Counted from the stretch's first letter, positions 24,876 to 34,466 are shown. The stretch is DNA of 57,293 nt from Oscillospiraceae bacterium (GCA_009776305.1 WRLY01000003.1:136068-193360); one strand, 5' to 3'. Made by a program: numbers and translations. Notes: generated from the letters alone by a model not told the origin.

Positions 24876-27536
24876 CTACAACGCCTCTAATGAAGCCTTA
24901 ATTTTCCCCGCCTTTTCCTCTGCTTTATGCAGCTTTTCCTTAGCCTTTTCAACCTGTGCGGCGGGCGCTTTTTCGATGAAGTTTTTATTATTCAATTGCT
25001 TCATAACAAAATCAATATCAGACTGTACAGCAGCTAATTCTTTTTCAAGGCGAGCACGCTCCTTTTCAGTGTCAACAAGCTCACCCATAGGCATGAAAAT
25101 CCGCGCGGTGTCGGTAACGGCGACCGCTTTACCCTCGGCGCTATCGACTTTTTCAATAAGCGAAACACTTGAAGCAAAAGCTAATCTTTCAAAAAAAGCC
25201 GTCGAATTTTCAAATAAGCTGAAATTTTCCCGTACAGTTTCAATTTCAAGCGCGACTTTTTTGCTTGGAGGAACGTTGAGTTCCGCACGCTTGGTTCTTA
25301 CAGCCGAAACAGCGTCAATGATTTTCCCGAAATCTTGGCTTTCCTGTTTGAAATTCAGCTTTTCATCATATTTATCCCAATTTGAAATCATGATACTCTT
25401 GTCGGAATTCGGAATAGCCGACCAGATTTCCTCGGTGATAAAAGGTGTAAAAGGATGCAAAATCTTCAGCATACCTTTCAAAACATAGACCAAAATATTC
25501 TGTGCCGCCAAAGCGGTTTCGCCGCCTTCGGCTATGCGCGGTTTTGTAAGCTCAATGTACCAGTCACAGTAAATATTCCAAATAAAATCTTGAATATTTC
25601 CCGCCGCCACACCAAGTTCAAAGGTTTCTAAATTATGTGTTACGTCCTTTACAAGCTTATTATAAAGGGTTAAAATCCATTTGTCTTCAATATTAAGAAC
25701 TTTTGGAATTTCAGATTTTTCCGGCTTAAAATCATCAGGCAAATTAATCAAAACATACCGCGCCGCGTTCCATAATTTATTTGCGAAATTGCGGCTTGCC
25801 GTAATTTTTTCCTCGCTCCAACGCATGTCGTTTCCGGGCGCGTTGCCCGAAACTAACATAAACCTCAGCGCGTCTGCGCCGTACTTGTCGATTATTTCAA
25901 GAGGGTCTACGCCGTTGTCAAGCGACTTGCTCATTTTACGTCCTTGATTGTCGCGCACTATGCCGTTAAACAAAACTGTATCGAAAGGAATTTCTCCTGT
26001 ATATTCTAAAGACGAAAAAATCATTCTGGCGACCCAGTGGAAGATTATATCGGGGGCGGTAACAAGGGTTTGGGTAGGGAAGAATTTTTTAAAATCTTCT
26101 GTTTCCTCAGGCCAACCGAGCGTTGAAAACGCCCATAATGCCGAACTGAACCAGGTGTCAAAGGTGTCCTCGTCCTGCTTTAAATTATCGCCACATTTGA
26201 CGCATTTTGCCTCCAATACTGCTTCCGGCGACTCGCCGGTTACTTCTAAATGATTACAGTCGGGATTTATGCAATAATATGCGGGAATTCTGTGTCCCCA
26301 CCACAATTGCCGCGATATGCACCAGTCGCGAATATTTTCCATCCAGGAAAGATAGCTGTTTTCAAAACGCTTGGGGATAAATTTAATTCTGCCGTTTTTT
26401 ACCGCTTCAATGGCGGGTTTTGCCAACTCTCCCATTTTAACAAACCACTGCACACTTGCCCAAGGCTCAATAACGGTATCGCAGCGGCTGCAAGCCCCCA
26501 CGTTATGAATATGTTCATCAACCTTAATCAGCAGTCCCGCTTCCTCTAAGTCTTTTACAATTGCCTTTCTCGCTTCATAGCGGGAAAGGCAATTGTATTT
26601 ACCGCCGTTTTGGTTTATGGTCGCGGTTTCGTCCATTACGTTTATGACCGGCAGACCATGGCGCTGTCCCACCTCAAAGTCATTGGGGTCGTGCGCAGGG
26701 GTAATTTTAACCGCACCCGTGCCAAATTCCTTATCAACATATTCATCAGCGACAATAGGAATTTCCCGTTCCATAAGCGGCAAAATTAACGTCTTGCCTA
26801 TAAGATGCTTATATCTTTGGTCGTCGGGATTTACAGCAACGGCGGTATCGCCGAGCATGGTTTCAGGGCGGGTGGTGGCGATTTCAATAAAGCCGCTGTT
26901 ATCCGAAAAAGGATATTTTATATGCCAAAAATGCCCCGCCTTTTCCTCATAATCGCACTCAATATCAGAAATAGAGGTTTTACATTCAGGACACCAGTTG
27001 ACTATGCGAAGCCCGCGGTAGGCTTTACCGTCGGCGAAAAGTTTCAAGAAAACTTTCTGTACCGCACCGGAACAACCCTCGTCCATAGTAAAACGTTCCC
27101 GCTCCCAGTCACAGCTTGAACCTAATTTCTTGAGTTGATTTATAATTGCTCCGCCATACTCGCGAGTCCACTCCCACGTTTTTTCCAAAAAGCCGTCCCG
27201 CCCCAAATTCTTTTTGGAAATCCCCTCATTTTTGAGCGCGGCGACAACCCTCGCCTCGGTGGAAATAGAAGCGTGGTCAGTGCCGGGCAACCACAAGGTT
27301 TCATAACCCGACATTCTCTTCCAACGGATTAAAATATCCTGATAGGTATTATTAAGGGCGTGACCCATGTGCAAAATTCCCGTGACGTTGGGCGGGGGAA
27401 TAACTATTGTATAGGGCGGTTTGCCGGAATTGGCGTTGGCTCGGAAATAACCGCTTTCCTCCCAGTTTTTATAGATACGTTCCTCAAAGTCTTTTGGGGA
27501 GTAGATTTTGGAGAGATTTTTTGAGAATTCTTTCAT
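24876..27536 (-). CDS. valS: Valine--tRNA ligase
   Basis: 886 residues, normal length for ValRS. Class I signatures: PPPNVTGILHMGHALNN (HIGH motif as HMGH) and GRKMSKSLDNGVDPLEII (KMSKS). The editing CP1 domain shows TTRPETMLGDTAVAVNPDD and GTGAVKITPAHDPNDFEVG. A C-terminal coiled coil (LVDTEKERARLEKELAA...) binds tRNA. AAAGGAAC lies before the ATG. No T-box is visible in the 180-nt leader, which instead holds an inverted repeat (27601-27679). Confidence 0.97.
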   Translation of the reverse strand: MKEFSKNLSKIYSPKDFEERIYKNWEESGYFRANANSGKPPYTIVIPPPNVTGILHMGHALNNTYQDILIRWKRMSGYETLWLPGTDHASISTEARVVAALKNEGISKKNLGRDGFLEKTWEWTREYGGAIINQLKKLGSSCDWERERFTMDEGCSGAVQKVFLKLFADGKAYRGLRIVNWCPECKTSISDIECDYEEKAGHFWHIKYPFSDNSGFIEIATTRPETMLGDTAVAVNPDDQRYKHLIGKTLILPLMEREIPIVADEYVDKEFGTGAVKITPAHDPNDFEVGQRHGLPVINVMDETATINQNGGKYNCLSRYEARKAIVKDLEEAGLLIKVDEHIHNVGACSRCDTVIEPWASVQWFVKMGELAKPAIEAVKNGRIKFIPKRFENSYLSWMENIRDWCISRQLWWGHRIPAYYCINPDCNHLEVTGESPEAVLEAKCVKCGDNLKQDEDTFDTWFSSALWAFSTLGWPEETEDFKKFFPTQTLVTAPDIIFHWVARMIFSSLEYTGEIPFDTVLFNGIVRDNQGRKMSKSLDNGVDPLEIIDKYGADALRFMLVSGNAPGNDMRWSEEKITASRNFANKLWNAARYVLINLPDDFKPEKSEIPKVLNIEDKWILTLYNKLVKDVTHNLETFELGVAAGNIQDFIWNIYCDWYIELTKPRIAEGGETALAAQNILVYVLKGMLKILHPFTPFITEEIWSAIPNSDKSIMISNWDKYDEKLNFKQESQDFGKIIDAVSAVRTKRAELNVPPSKKVALEIETVRENFSLFENSTAFFERLAFASSVSLIEKVDSAEGKAVAVTDTARIFMPMGELVDTEKERARLEKELAAVQSDIDFVMKQLNNKNFIEKAPAAQVEKAKEKLHKAEEKAGKIKASLEAL

Positions 27537-27600
27537 TTTTTGTCAAGTTCCTTTCTTTGTTGGTTATGTGAAAAATGATTGTAATGTGATGCGCCTTTAT

Positions 27601-27679
27601 TGTAGGGGAAACCTTGTGTTTGCCCGCAGATAATACGAGTTGCTGGATTTTTCGGGCAGACACAAGGTCTGCCCCTACA
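27601..27679. repeat. Large imperfect inverted repeat upstream of valS
   Basis: Arms at 27601-27626 and 27653-27679 are complementary over about 26 bp with few mismatches around a 26-nt loop. The core reads GTAGGGGCAGACC/TTGTGTCTGCCCG. A half copy (GTAGGGCAGACACAA) occurs at about 31237-31251, so it is a dispersed REP- or MITE-like family rather than a gene-specific terminator. Confidence 0.6.
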
Positions 27680-27718
27680 TTATGCGGAAAAATTACAGTC
27701 GTGCCTAATATAAATCAT

Positions 27719-29497
27719 CTACATTCTCAACCGATTATACAACTCCTCGCTCGGCGTAACATAAAGCGTCTTATTATTTGTAAAAATCACCATACCCGGT
27801 TTTGCACCGATGGGCTTTTTGACGTATCTTACCTCAGTATAATCTACAGGAACACGGCTTGAATTTTTCGCCTTTGAGCAAAAAGCGGCGATTTGCGCGG
27901 CTTCTTCAAGAGTCTGCTCAGACGGTTTTTCGTTTTTTATGATAACGTGAGAGCCGGCGTAATTCTGCGCGTGAAGCCATATTTCGCGCGGTTTTGAGGT
28001 TTTGAGAGTCAGAATATCGTTCTGCCTGTTGTTCCTGCCGACTAAAATCATTGTATTATCGCTCGAAACAAATTTCAAAGGCTCGGAGGCTTTTTCTTGT
28101 TTCGCGCCTTTTTTGGTTAATTTTGAACTGCCCAAATAGCCTGTTTCTATAAGCTCCCGTTTTATTTCAAGCAACTCGGCGTCAGTCGCGGCGCGGTTAG
28201 CGGAGTCAATTACGCTGTCAAGATAAACAAGCTCGTTTTCGCCATCTTTTATAAGCCCGGTCAAGGTCTTTTCGGCGTTTTGCAGTTTTTTGTATTCGGC
28301 GTAATATTTCTGGGCGTTTTTGGCGGGAGAAAGTTTTGGCTCAAGGGGAATCCTAACTTCTTCACCGGTTTCGTAGTCTTCAGCTATGATAAAATTTGCG
28401 TCTTTTTGCGATTTATCATCATTTTTGAAAGTATAAAGGTTAGCATTAATCAAATCCCCCCACTTGCGGAATTTTTCCCGCTCGGCACAGGCGTCAAGCT
28501 CCGAGCGCCGCGCATCTATTTTCCGCAGAACCCGCTCATATCGGTTATTCAGCGTTTTAAGCATACTGCCTGAACGCTGAATTTTTCTGTTGGCGTCGGC
28601 GCGCTCATAAAAAAAGTTGTCAACAAGCTCATTTGCTGATTGATAAGGAATGACATTCATTATGTCGCCGTATTGCTTTATATTTATAAAAGTAAAATCG
28701 AACGGCTTTTTTTCGTCGTCAATCAGCATAACAGGCTCGGGGGCTGATGTTAAAGCAATTTTGACCCGAGTTAAAAATTCGTTTAATTTTTCAACTGAAA
28801 CTTCACTTGCAATTATGTCGGTATACCCCGTAGCCCTGAACGCCGTTTCTCTCGCAAAAAGGGGGCAAATCCCCTCAAAAATTTTAATTAGTGCCTTATC
28901 AAGTCTAAGGCTTGCATGATTTTGCAGGGCTTGTTCAAGCTCGTCTTGTTTAAAATCAAGCAGATTTAACCTTTTTTCTCTCGGCGGCAATTGGTAAATA
29001 AGCCCCGGCAAAACCCGCCGAACCGACGAAACCTCGTCGGTTATTCGTTTTATAGCATCAATTACCTTTAATTCTTCGCCATTTTCCGACACATCTTTCA
29101 ACAGGATTATATTACTGCTCCTACCCATTATTTCAACTGTGAGTATGATTTTTTCCTCGTCGCCTATTTCGTTATAGCAAAGGAATTTAAAAGAAATAAT
29201 CCGCTCAAAACCGTCCTGTTCGATTTCCAAAAGTCTGCCTCCCCCCAATTTCTTACGCATAAGCTGACAAAACATAGGCGGTGTGGGGGGATTTTCAATA
29301 GGTTTTGAGGTAAGGCAAACCCGTGCAGATGAAGGATTGGCGGAAATCAGCAGTTTTTGTGAACCGCTTTTAGTGTGAAACGACAGGATGATTTCTTCCC
29401 GTGAGGGCTGATGAATTTTATCAACGCGAGAATTTATAAGTCCTTCGCCTTTCATTTCGGTTTTTACTATATGTAAAAACGCACCGTCAAGTGACAT
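27719..29497 (-). CDS. rqcH: NFACT family protein RqcH (Rqc2 homologue)
   Basis: 592 residues. Family knowledge: RqcH binds stalled 50S subunits and directs addition of C-terminal alanine tails in ribosome rescue; earlier annotations call it fibronectin-binding protein. Visible: the NFACT-N start MSLDGAFLHIVKTEMKG, IHQPSREEIILSFH, a long central coiled-coil region (about 285-430), and the NFACT-R end with ILVGRNNRQNDILTLK, REIWLHAQNYAGSHVII and KPIGAKPGMVIFTNNKTL. GGAGAAATTACG precedes the ATG. It follows the Nif3-like gene by 16 nt. Confidence 0.9.
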   Translation of the reverse strand: MSLDGAFLHIVKTEMKGEGLINSRVDKIHQPSREEIILSFHTKSGSQKLLISANPSSARVCLTSKPIENPPTPPMFCQLMRKKLGGGRLLEIEQDGFERIISFKFLCYNEIGDEEKIILTVEIMGRSSNIILLKDVSENGEELKVIDAIKRITDEVSSVRRVLPGLIYQLPPREKRLNLLDFKQDELEQALQNHASLRLDKALIKIFEGICPLFARETAFRATGYTDIIASEVSVEKLNEFLTRVKIALTSAPEPVMLIDDEKKPFDFTFINIKQYGDIMNVIPYQSANELVDNFFYERADANRKIQRSGSMLKTLNNRYERVLRKIDARRSELDACAEREKFRKWGDLINANLYTFKNDDKSQKDANFIIAEDYETGEEVRIPLEPKLSPAKNAQKYYAEYKKLQNAEKTLTGLIKDGENELVYLDSVIDSANRAATDAELLEIKRELIETGYLGSSKLTKKGAKQEKASEPLKFVSSDNTMILVGRNNRQNDILTLKTSKPREIWLHAQNYAGSHVIIKNEKPSEQTLEEAAQIAAFCSKAKNSSRVPVDYTEVRYVKKPIGAKPGMVIFTNNKTLYVTPSEELYNRLRM

Positions 29498-29512
29498 AAA
29501 GCGTAATTTCTC

Positions 29513-30283
29513 CTAAAAAATATATTTACAAAAATCCGTACCCGTTTCCGCAATGAAAACCGTAAGATTCGGGAAATCGGCGGCAAACTTTTTCAACAGA
29601 AAATCGCAGAAAAAGTTCTCAGTATGAAAATGCCCCGCATCAATTAAGGTAATACCGCTGTCCTTTGCCTGAATGAACAGGCTGTGCTTAACCTCTCCGG
29701 TAATAAAGGCGTCGCAACTTTTTTGAACTGCAAGCTCAAAAGCGCCGCCGCCCGCCCCTGTGCAGACCCCCACGCGCATAATCGGCTTTCTGCCGTCACA
29801 GTATCGCACGACGGGAGTTTTAAAGGCTTTTTTGCATTTTTTTGCAAGCTCTTCGGGGGAAACAGCTTCGGGCAAATCAACGGCTTTTCCGAAACCGGCA
29901 CCGTCGGGACTTATAACTTCTATGACTTCCCTGCCGTCTTTAGAGAAACCCAGTAAATCAAGCATTATGTCAGACAAATGGGTAACGTCTATATTAGTAT
30001 GGGCGCATATTGCGTTAATATCGTTTTGGACAAGCTCATAAACCGCTGTTTTTGCCTTTACCCCCGAAATAGCTTTAAAAATAACCGGATGATGCGAAAT
30101 AATAAGATTCGCGCCCTTAATTTCTGCTTCTTTTATAACGTCAAGCGTTATATCAAGGGCAAGGCAAATCTTTTTAACCTCGGCATTTTTGTCGCCTATG
30201 AGAAACCCTGAGTTATCGTAACTGTCCTGATACTTAAAAGGCGCGATTTTCTCCAAAAATAAATAAGCATCGTTTACTGTCAT
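29513..30283 (-). CDS. Nif3-like dinuclear metal centre protein
   Basis: 256 residues. The Nif3/YbgI/YqfO family forms hexamers with a di-metal site (some act as GTP cyclohydrolase I-like enzymes). The metal ligands are visible: ISHHPVIFK (His-His), AHTNIDV (His and Asp) and AGHFHTENF (His and Glu). The central YqfO insertion is absent, giving the short form. The ATG at 30283 was chosen; the TTG at 30304 would place the AAAGGG site inside the gene. It usually pairs with trmK, as here. Confidence 0.92.
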   Translation of the reverse strand: MTVNDAYLFLEKIAPFKYQDSYDNSGFLIGDKNAEVKKICLALDITLDVIKEAEIKGANLIISHHPVIFKAISGVKAKTAVYELVQNDINAICAHTNIDVTHLSDIMLDLLGFSKDGREVIEVISPDGAGFGKAVDLPEAVSPEELAKKCKKAFKTPVVRYCDGRKPIMRVGVCTGAGGGAFELAVQKSCDAFITGEVKHSLFIQAKDSGITLIDAGHFHTENFFCDFLLKKFAADFPNLTVFIAETGTDFCKYIF

Positions 30284-30346
30284 AATTAATACCGTCCCTT
30301 TCAAACGCTAACGAGCAACAAAATGTTTTCCCTCTTAAAATATGAT

Positions 30347-30979
30347 TCAAATACCGCTCAACGTCCATATTTTGGCGGCAAGCGCGCTATACCGTCTGTC
30401 GCCTTTTGCAAGTTTTTTTATTTTCTCGGATTGACTTTTGATGTAAACCGGATTTTTCTGCTTACCAAAAAACGCGAAAATTTCGTCTATTTCACACTTA
30501 TTTCCGGTGAAACGGGCGTAAATTACGGTATAAAATTTTTTACCCGAAACCGCAAAAACTTCCTCAATTATTTCAAACCCCAGGGCGTAAAGACCGCGCC
30601 TGAGTTCTTCATGACGGGTCATAGGTTGCAGAATAAAGCGGGTGTTTTCATCCTTATACTTACAGCCCGAAAGTATTTCCAAAATAGTTTCCCCGCCCAT
30701 TCCCGCGATTATTATATCATCGCGGGGCGGCAGGTTTTCAAAACCGTTTGAAAGAACAGGCTTTACACCGCCCGCACCATAACGCTCAATTGTTTCACGC
30801 GCAGAGTTCAGCGGGTTTTGGTTAATATCGGAGGCTATAATGTCGCTCCAACCGTTCTGCCAAAGAAAACAGGGCAAAAGCCCGTGGTCGGTACCTATAT
30901 CAGCCACGGTTTTACAGCGTCTTACAAGCTCCGCGCAAGCCGAAAGCCGCCCATCAAGTTTAATCGACGTTGTTTGCAC
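30347..30979 (-). CDS. trmK: tRNA (adenine(22)-N1)-methyltransferase
   Basis: 210 residues. A SAM-dependent Rossmann methyltransferase: ADIGTDHGLLPCFL is motif I, ASDINQNPLNSARETI follows, and DDIIIAGMGGETILEIL is the family-specific core; FILQPMTRHEELRRGLY is the typical late strand and helix. The start is GTG at 30979, whose G is shared with the TAG stop of the DUF1858 gene (TAGTG), indicating translational coupling. The neighbouring Nif3-like gene is the normal partner in Firmicutes. Confidence 0.93.
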   Translation of the reverse strand: MQTTSIKLDGRLSACAELVRRCKTVADIGTDHGLLPCFLWQNGWSDIIASDINQNPLNSARETIERYGAGGVKPVLSNGFENLPPRDDIIIAGMGGETILEILSGCKYKDENTRFILQPMTRHEELRRGLYALGFEIIEEVFAVSGKKFYTVIYARFTGNKCEIDEIFAFFGKQKNPVYIKSQSEKIKKLAKGDRRYSALAAKIWTLSGI

Positions 30980-31179
30980 TATTGATTAAGAACCTGATTA
31001 AGCTTATTTATAAGCTCGTCCGGGCTTACGTTATGGGCATTGCAGGCTTCGCCAACGCTCTCGCTGCGGGCGGCGGGGCATCCGAGGCAGTGCATACCGT
31101 TTTCAATAAATAAAGGCGCGGCTGCCGGGGAGTTGAAATCAAGAATATCACCGATTATTGTGTCTTTGGTAACTTGCAT
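30979..31179 (-). CDS. DUF1858 redox-disulfide domain protein
   Basis: 66 residues. This is the small domain often annotated as hybrid-cluster-protein-associated redox disulfide. The motif ENGMHCLGCPAARSESVGEAC gives CxxC plus a distal Cys. AAGAAAGGAAA precedes the ATG at 31179; the open frame to 31248 lacks a site. It overlaps the trmK start by 1 nt. The partner in this genome is unknown. Confidence 0.85.
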   Translation of the reverse strand: MQVTKDTIIGDILDFNSPAAAPLFIENGMHCLGCPAARSESVGEACNAHNVSPDELINKLNQVLNQ

Positions 31180-31235
31180 TTTAAGATTTCCTTTCTTTTT
31201 CTTAATATTATACACTATTCGGGGGGGAAATACAA

Positions 31236-31293
31236 GTAGGGCAGACACAAAAGCTCAATAAATATGTAAGGAACGGCACAAACCGTTCCTTAC
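31236..31293. repeat. Half copy of a dispersed repeat plus hairpin after spoIVB
   Basis: GTAGGGCAGACACAA (about 31237-31251) matches one arm of the inverted repeat at 27601-27679. Next to it an 11-bp perfect stem (31266-31276 with 31283-31293, GTAAGGAACGG and CCGTTCCTTAC) may terminate the minus-strand spoIVB transcript. Its T-tract is weak. Confidence 0.5.
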
Positions 31294-31296
31294 AAT

Positions 31297-32592
31297 TCAC
31301 GCCGCGCTCAAATACTCCTCGGTCACGGTAATCGCACCTTGACCTTGCTCCATTACCTGCCCCATCTTCCTGTACATATTCTCGGCGAAAATCGCGTACC
31401 CGCGGGTAGTATCGCTTATAAAAACATGCGTCACCGCGCCGACTAACATATCATTTTGTATAATCGGACTGCCGCTCATTCCCTGTACTATTCCGCCCGT
31501 CTTGCCCAAAAGCTCCTTGTCGGTGACTCTGATAATCATATTTTTAACCTGATTATTTTCATTAAAATCCAGTTTCTCTATAAATATATCATATTCTTTA
31601 GGGCTGCTTCCACTTGTAGTAGTTAATATTTTGGCAGGACCGGCTTTAACCTCCTGTTTGAACGCCATAGGGATTCCCGATTCAAGGCTCGGCGCGTAAT
31701 TCATTGTTCCGAAAACCCCAAGCTCTGTATTTCGTTCAATCGTTCCGATTGGAACTCTTGATAAAAATGAACCGCTCAATTCCCCCGGTTCTCCCGGTCG
31801 TCCTTTTACAATGCCGCTGATTGTTACAGAAACCGCCTCACCCTTTGACAAAGGTAAAATTTTCCCTGTATCAATATCGCAGACGCCATGTCCCAATCCG
31901 CCGAATCTACCCTCGGACGACTCGTAAAATGTCAGCGTTCCTATTCCTGCCGAGCTTGCCCTTACCCAAACACCGAGTTTGTAAATATTGTCCTTTTGCG
32001 ATTTAACGGGATTCAACTCAACCGTTATTTCATCAGCATCGCGGAGCAGATTAACTATTGTCTTGCCGCCGCCGAGCTGTACCGCCTCGGTTATATCGCC
32101 ACTTTTTTCTATAGACATGCCGTTGACCGATTTTATAACGTCACCCTCTTTTATTCCCGCCATACGCGCGGGGGAAGGATTGCCTTCAATATCGCCCATT
32201 CCCGTAACCACCGCTCCGTCGGTTTTTATTTTTATACCGAAAGGCGTTCCGCAAGGCACTAAGACAGGACGGTCAATTCTTTCCAGTTGCACTTCCTTTA
32301 TAGGGATAATCCCGAACAATCTAAGCTCGGCGTTTTTCAGCACATAATCCGAATTGACGCTCGCAATATCCGTGCTTGAAAGCGCGGGACGGGCTTCTTC
32401 GGGTTCAGATTTTGCAGGGTTAGCCGCGTCATAATCCGCGGTTATTTTGAAAAAGGTATTTATATTTAAAGGAGCGGCGCCGGAAAGGTAAAACTTGTCA
32501 GGCAATTTTGTGTAATAGAAACAAAATATTACGCATAATAGTAACACACAAAAAGAAAATGTTCCGTAAGCCGCCTTAAAAAATTTTCTCAT
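31297..32592 (-). CDS. spoIVB: SpoIVB serine peptidase
   Basis: 431 residues. SpoIVB is secreted from the forespore and cleaves SpoIVFA to activate pro-SigK processing; it depends on SigG in model species. Visible: one N-terminal membrane anchor (about 8-28), a PDZ domain (PSPARMAGIKEGDVIKSVNG, about 155-215), and the S55 peptidase core with His235 in FGGLGHGVCD and the nucleophile motif VQGMSGSPIIQ (about 370-380). GGAG lies 11 nt before the ATG. spo0A, its usual neighbour, is not adjacent here. Confidence 0.95.
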   Translation of the reverse strand: MRKFFKAAYGTFSFCVLLLCVIFCFYYTKLPDKFYLSGAAPLNINTFFKITADYDAANPAKSEPEEARPALSSTDIASVNSDYVLKNAELRLFGIIPIKEVQLERIDRPVLVPCGTPFGIKIKTDGAVVTGMGDIEGNPSPARMAGIKEGDVIKSVNGMSIEKSGDITEAVQLGGGKTIVNLLRDADEITVELNPVKSQKDNIYKLGVWVRASSAGIGTLTFYESSEGRFGGLGHGVCDIDTGKILPLSKGEAVSVTISGIVKGRPGEPGELSGSFLSRVPIGTIERNTELGVFGTMNYAPSLESGIPMAFKQEVKAGPAKILTTTSGSSPKEYDIFIEKLDFNENNQVKNMIIRVTDKELLGKTGGIVQGMSGSPIIQNDMLVGAVTHVFISDTTRGYAIFAENMYRKMGQVMEQGQGAITVTEEYLSAA

Positions 32593-32740
32593 TTTTTTTA
32601 TTCTCCGATTTGCTTTTTCGCTTTTTTAGATGATACAAGCTGATTCCTTGCATAGTTCTAATATTAGCAAATTTGAGGCGTTTTATAATAGGAATAATTT
32701 AATTTTTGATTTTGGAATCACAATTTCCCTACCAAATCCA

Positions 32741-32769
32741 TTGATTTTTTTGTAAATATGTGGTATATT
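32741..32769 (+). promoter_or_regulatory. Promoter of the membrane protein-udp pair
   Basis: TTGATT at 32741-32746, 17 nt, TATATT at 32764-32769; the start codon is 32 nt further on. Confidence 0.5.
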
Positions 32770-32801
32770 AATAACATATTAACCTTTGAAACGGAGAAAT
32801 T

Positions 32802-33242
32802 ATGAAAGCGGCAAAAATTACCGTCAGGATTTTGGTTATTCTGTTGACCTCGGTTTGCGGCGCGGTATTCGGGATTTTGGTTCCTGTTTTTTTAATGGGG
32901 GGGGATTCCGACGGCGCTATGCGGAATATTTCCGTTATTTGGATTATAATGTCGCTCACGGGTTATTTTGCTCCGTGTTTTTTGGTCATGTTAGATTTCC
33001 CCAAACTCGCAATCGCTTTCTCACTTGCGGGAACAGCGCTGACTTTATATCTTCATAGTGCTATAGCCGAGTTTTACACCGCCTCATACATGTATCTGCC
33101 GCAGATTTTTATGACTGTTCTGACGGTTTTATACTTTTTTGCAGTAAATCCTCAGCTCATAAGCGGCGCAAACCAAAAGCGCAGGGACAAGCTTAACGCC
33201 CCCGCTCCGTCAATATTAGACCCCAATACCCGAAAGGAATAA
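32802..33242 (+). CDS. Small membrane protein of unknown function
   Basis: 146 residues with four hydrophobic segments (about 8-32, 43-65, 70-90 and 98-115) and a basic, proline-containing cytoplasmic tail. I recognise no family. ACGGAGAAATT precedes the ATG. Its stop lies 4 nt before the uridine phosphorylase gene, so the two share a transcript; a role in nucleoside uptake is conceivable but not shown. Confidence 0.7.
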   Translation: MKAAKITVRILVILLTSVCGAVFGILVPVFLMGGDSDGAMRNISVIWIIMSLTGYFAPCFLVMLDFPKLAIAFSLAGTALTLYLHSAIAEFYTASYMYLPQIFMTVLTVLYFFAVNPQLISGANQKRRDKLNAPAPSILDPNTRKE

Positions 33243-33246
33243 TATA

Positions 33247-34029
33247 ATGTCCATATTATCAAAAGATTTACAATTTCACATCAAAACCACCTCCGAAAAC
33301 ATTGGAAAATACGTTATTCTGCCAGGCGACCCGGGGCGGGTTTCGCTGATTGCCGAAAAGTTGGAAAACGCCGTTCAAGTCGTCCAAAACCGCGAATACA
33401 ATACATATACCGGCTTTTTGAACGGTGAAAAAGTCAGCGTTTGCTCCACCGGAATAGGCGGACCATCGGCGGCTATTGCCGTGGAAGAGCTTGTAAAATG
33501 CGGTGCGCATACTTTTATAAGGGTCGGCACAAGCGGCGGCATGGATTTAAAGGTTACAGGCGGGGACTTGGTAATTGCACAGGCGGCAATTCGCGGAGAC
33601 GGCACAAGCCGTGAATATCTCCCCGAAGATTATCCCGCCGTTGCCGATTTTACCGTTACCAAAAGCCTTGCCGACCAAGCCGAAACCCTTTCGGAAGAAA
33701 TTGATGGCAAGCGTTTCCATGTGGGGGTGGTGCAGAGCAAGGACAGTTTTTACGGCGAGGTCGAGCCTGAAACCATGCCTGTCTCGGATTTTTTGGAAAA
33801 GCGTTGGAAAAGTTATCTGAAAAGCGGCTGTCTCGCCTCGGAAATGGAGGCGTCTACCATTTTCGCGGTTGCCGCCGCCAGAAAAGTACGGGCGGGCGCT
33901 GTTTTAGTCGCTCTTTGGAATGTTGAGCGTTCAAAGGCGGGGCTTCCCGACATGGTAGCCGAAAGTCCCGAACGGGCGATTTTATGCGCGGTCGGGGCAA
34001 TCAAGCGGCTGATTACGGCTGACAAATAA
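33247..34029 (+). CDS. udp: Uridine phosphorylase (nucleoside phosphorylase family)
   Basis: 260 residues. Cleaves uridine (and related nucleosides) with phosphate to base and ribose-1-phosphate. Landmarks: YVILPGDPGRV (phosphate loop), STGIGGPSAAIAVEEL, FIRVGTSGGMD, VGVVQSKDSFYGE, and ASEMEASTIFAVAA with the ribose-binding Glu-Met-Glu. GAAAGGAA precedes the ATG. Confidence 0.9.
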   Translation: MSILSKDLQFHIKTTSENIGKYVILPGDPGRVSLIAEKLENAVQVVQNREYNTYTGFLNGEKVSVCSTGIGGPSAAIAVEELVKCGAHTFIRVGTSGGMDLKVTGGDLVIAQAAIRGDGTSREYLPEDYPAVADFTVTKSLADQAETLSEEIDGKRFHVGVVQSKDSFYGEVEPETMPVSDFLEKRWKSYLKSGCLASEMEASTIFAVAAARKVRAGAVLVALWNVERSKAGLPDMVAESPERAILCAVGAIKRLITADK

Positions 34030-34170
34030 TTAAGGCAAGCCTCTGAGATACACTCTGACGATTTGTTTGATTAAATTACTGACCGTTCTATGCTCGGCAA
34101 TAGCGGCAAGCTGTAATCTTTCATACTCGCTTTTATCAAGCGTGATTGTCGGGCGCAGTGTAGTTTTCAT
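34030..34170 (-). CDS. Short ribbon-helix-helix protein (46 residues)
   Basis: This short gene encodes TTLRPTITLDKSEYERLQLA and VSNLIKQIVRVYL, the strand-helix-helix pattern of MetJ/Arc-type DNA-binding or antitoxin proteins. GGAGGTATTT precedes the ATG at 34170. It follows the DUF6809 gene by 12 nt and should share its promoter. Its stop abuts the udp stop. It may be a co-regulator of the cassette. Confidence 0.6.
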   Translation of the reverse strand: MKTTLRPTITLDKSEYERLQLAAIAEHRTVSNLIKQIVRVYLRGLP

Positions 34171-34182
34171 AAATACCTCCAT

Positions 34183-34434
34183 TTAAGGCAGAATCTCCAT
34201 GATAAGACCCGCCCCCATTTTAAATCCTAACTTAAAATTATACAGCGCGGTTTCAACTTCTATTTTGTTTTGGGTATCGGTGTAAGATTGAAACAATTCC
34301 AGCTCCTTTTGGTTTAACCGCTTGGACAATTCTTCATCTATTTCTGAAAGCTTTTGCTCTAATTTTTTAATGTCTTTCTGCTCGTTAATAGGAATGATTC
34401 TTCCGTAGAATAAATCTTCAAGGATTTTTTTCAT
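34183..34434 (-). CDS. DUF6809-like small protein
   Basis: 83 residues, helical and charged. It has the family-like start MKKILEDLFYGRIIP and end LYNFKLGFKMGAGLIMEIL. Such proteins accompany phage-like XRE regulators in Firmicutes and are of unknown function. TAAGGAGCCGTTTC precedes the ATG. It is read from a consensus promoter (34467-34495) and is divergent from the XRE gene. Confidence 0.7.
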   Translation of the reverse strand: MKKILEDLFYGRIIPINEQKDIKKLEQKLSEIDEELSKRLNQKELELFQSYTDTQNKIEVETALYNFKLGFKMGAGLIMEILP

Positions 34435-34466
34435 GAAACGGCTCCTTATATTTTAATGTTATATTC

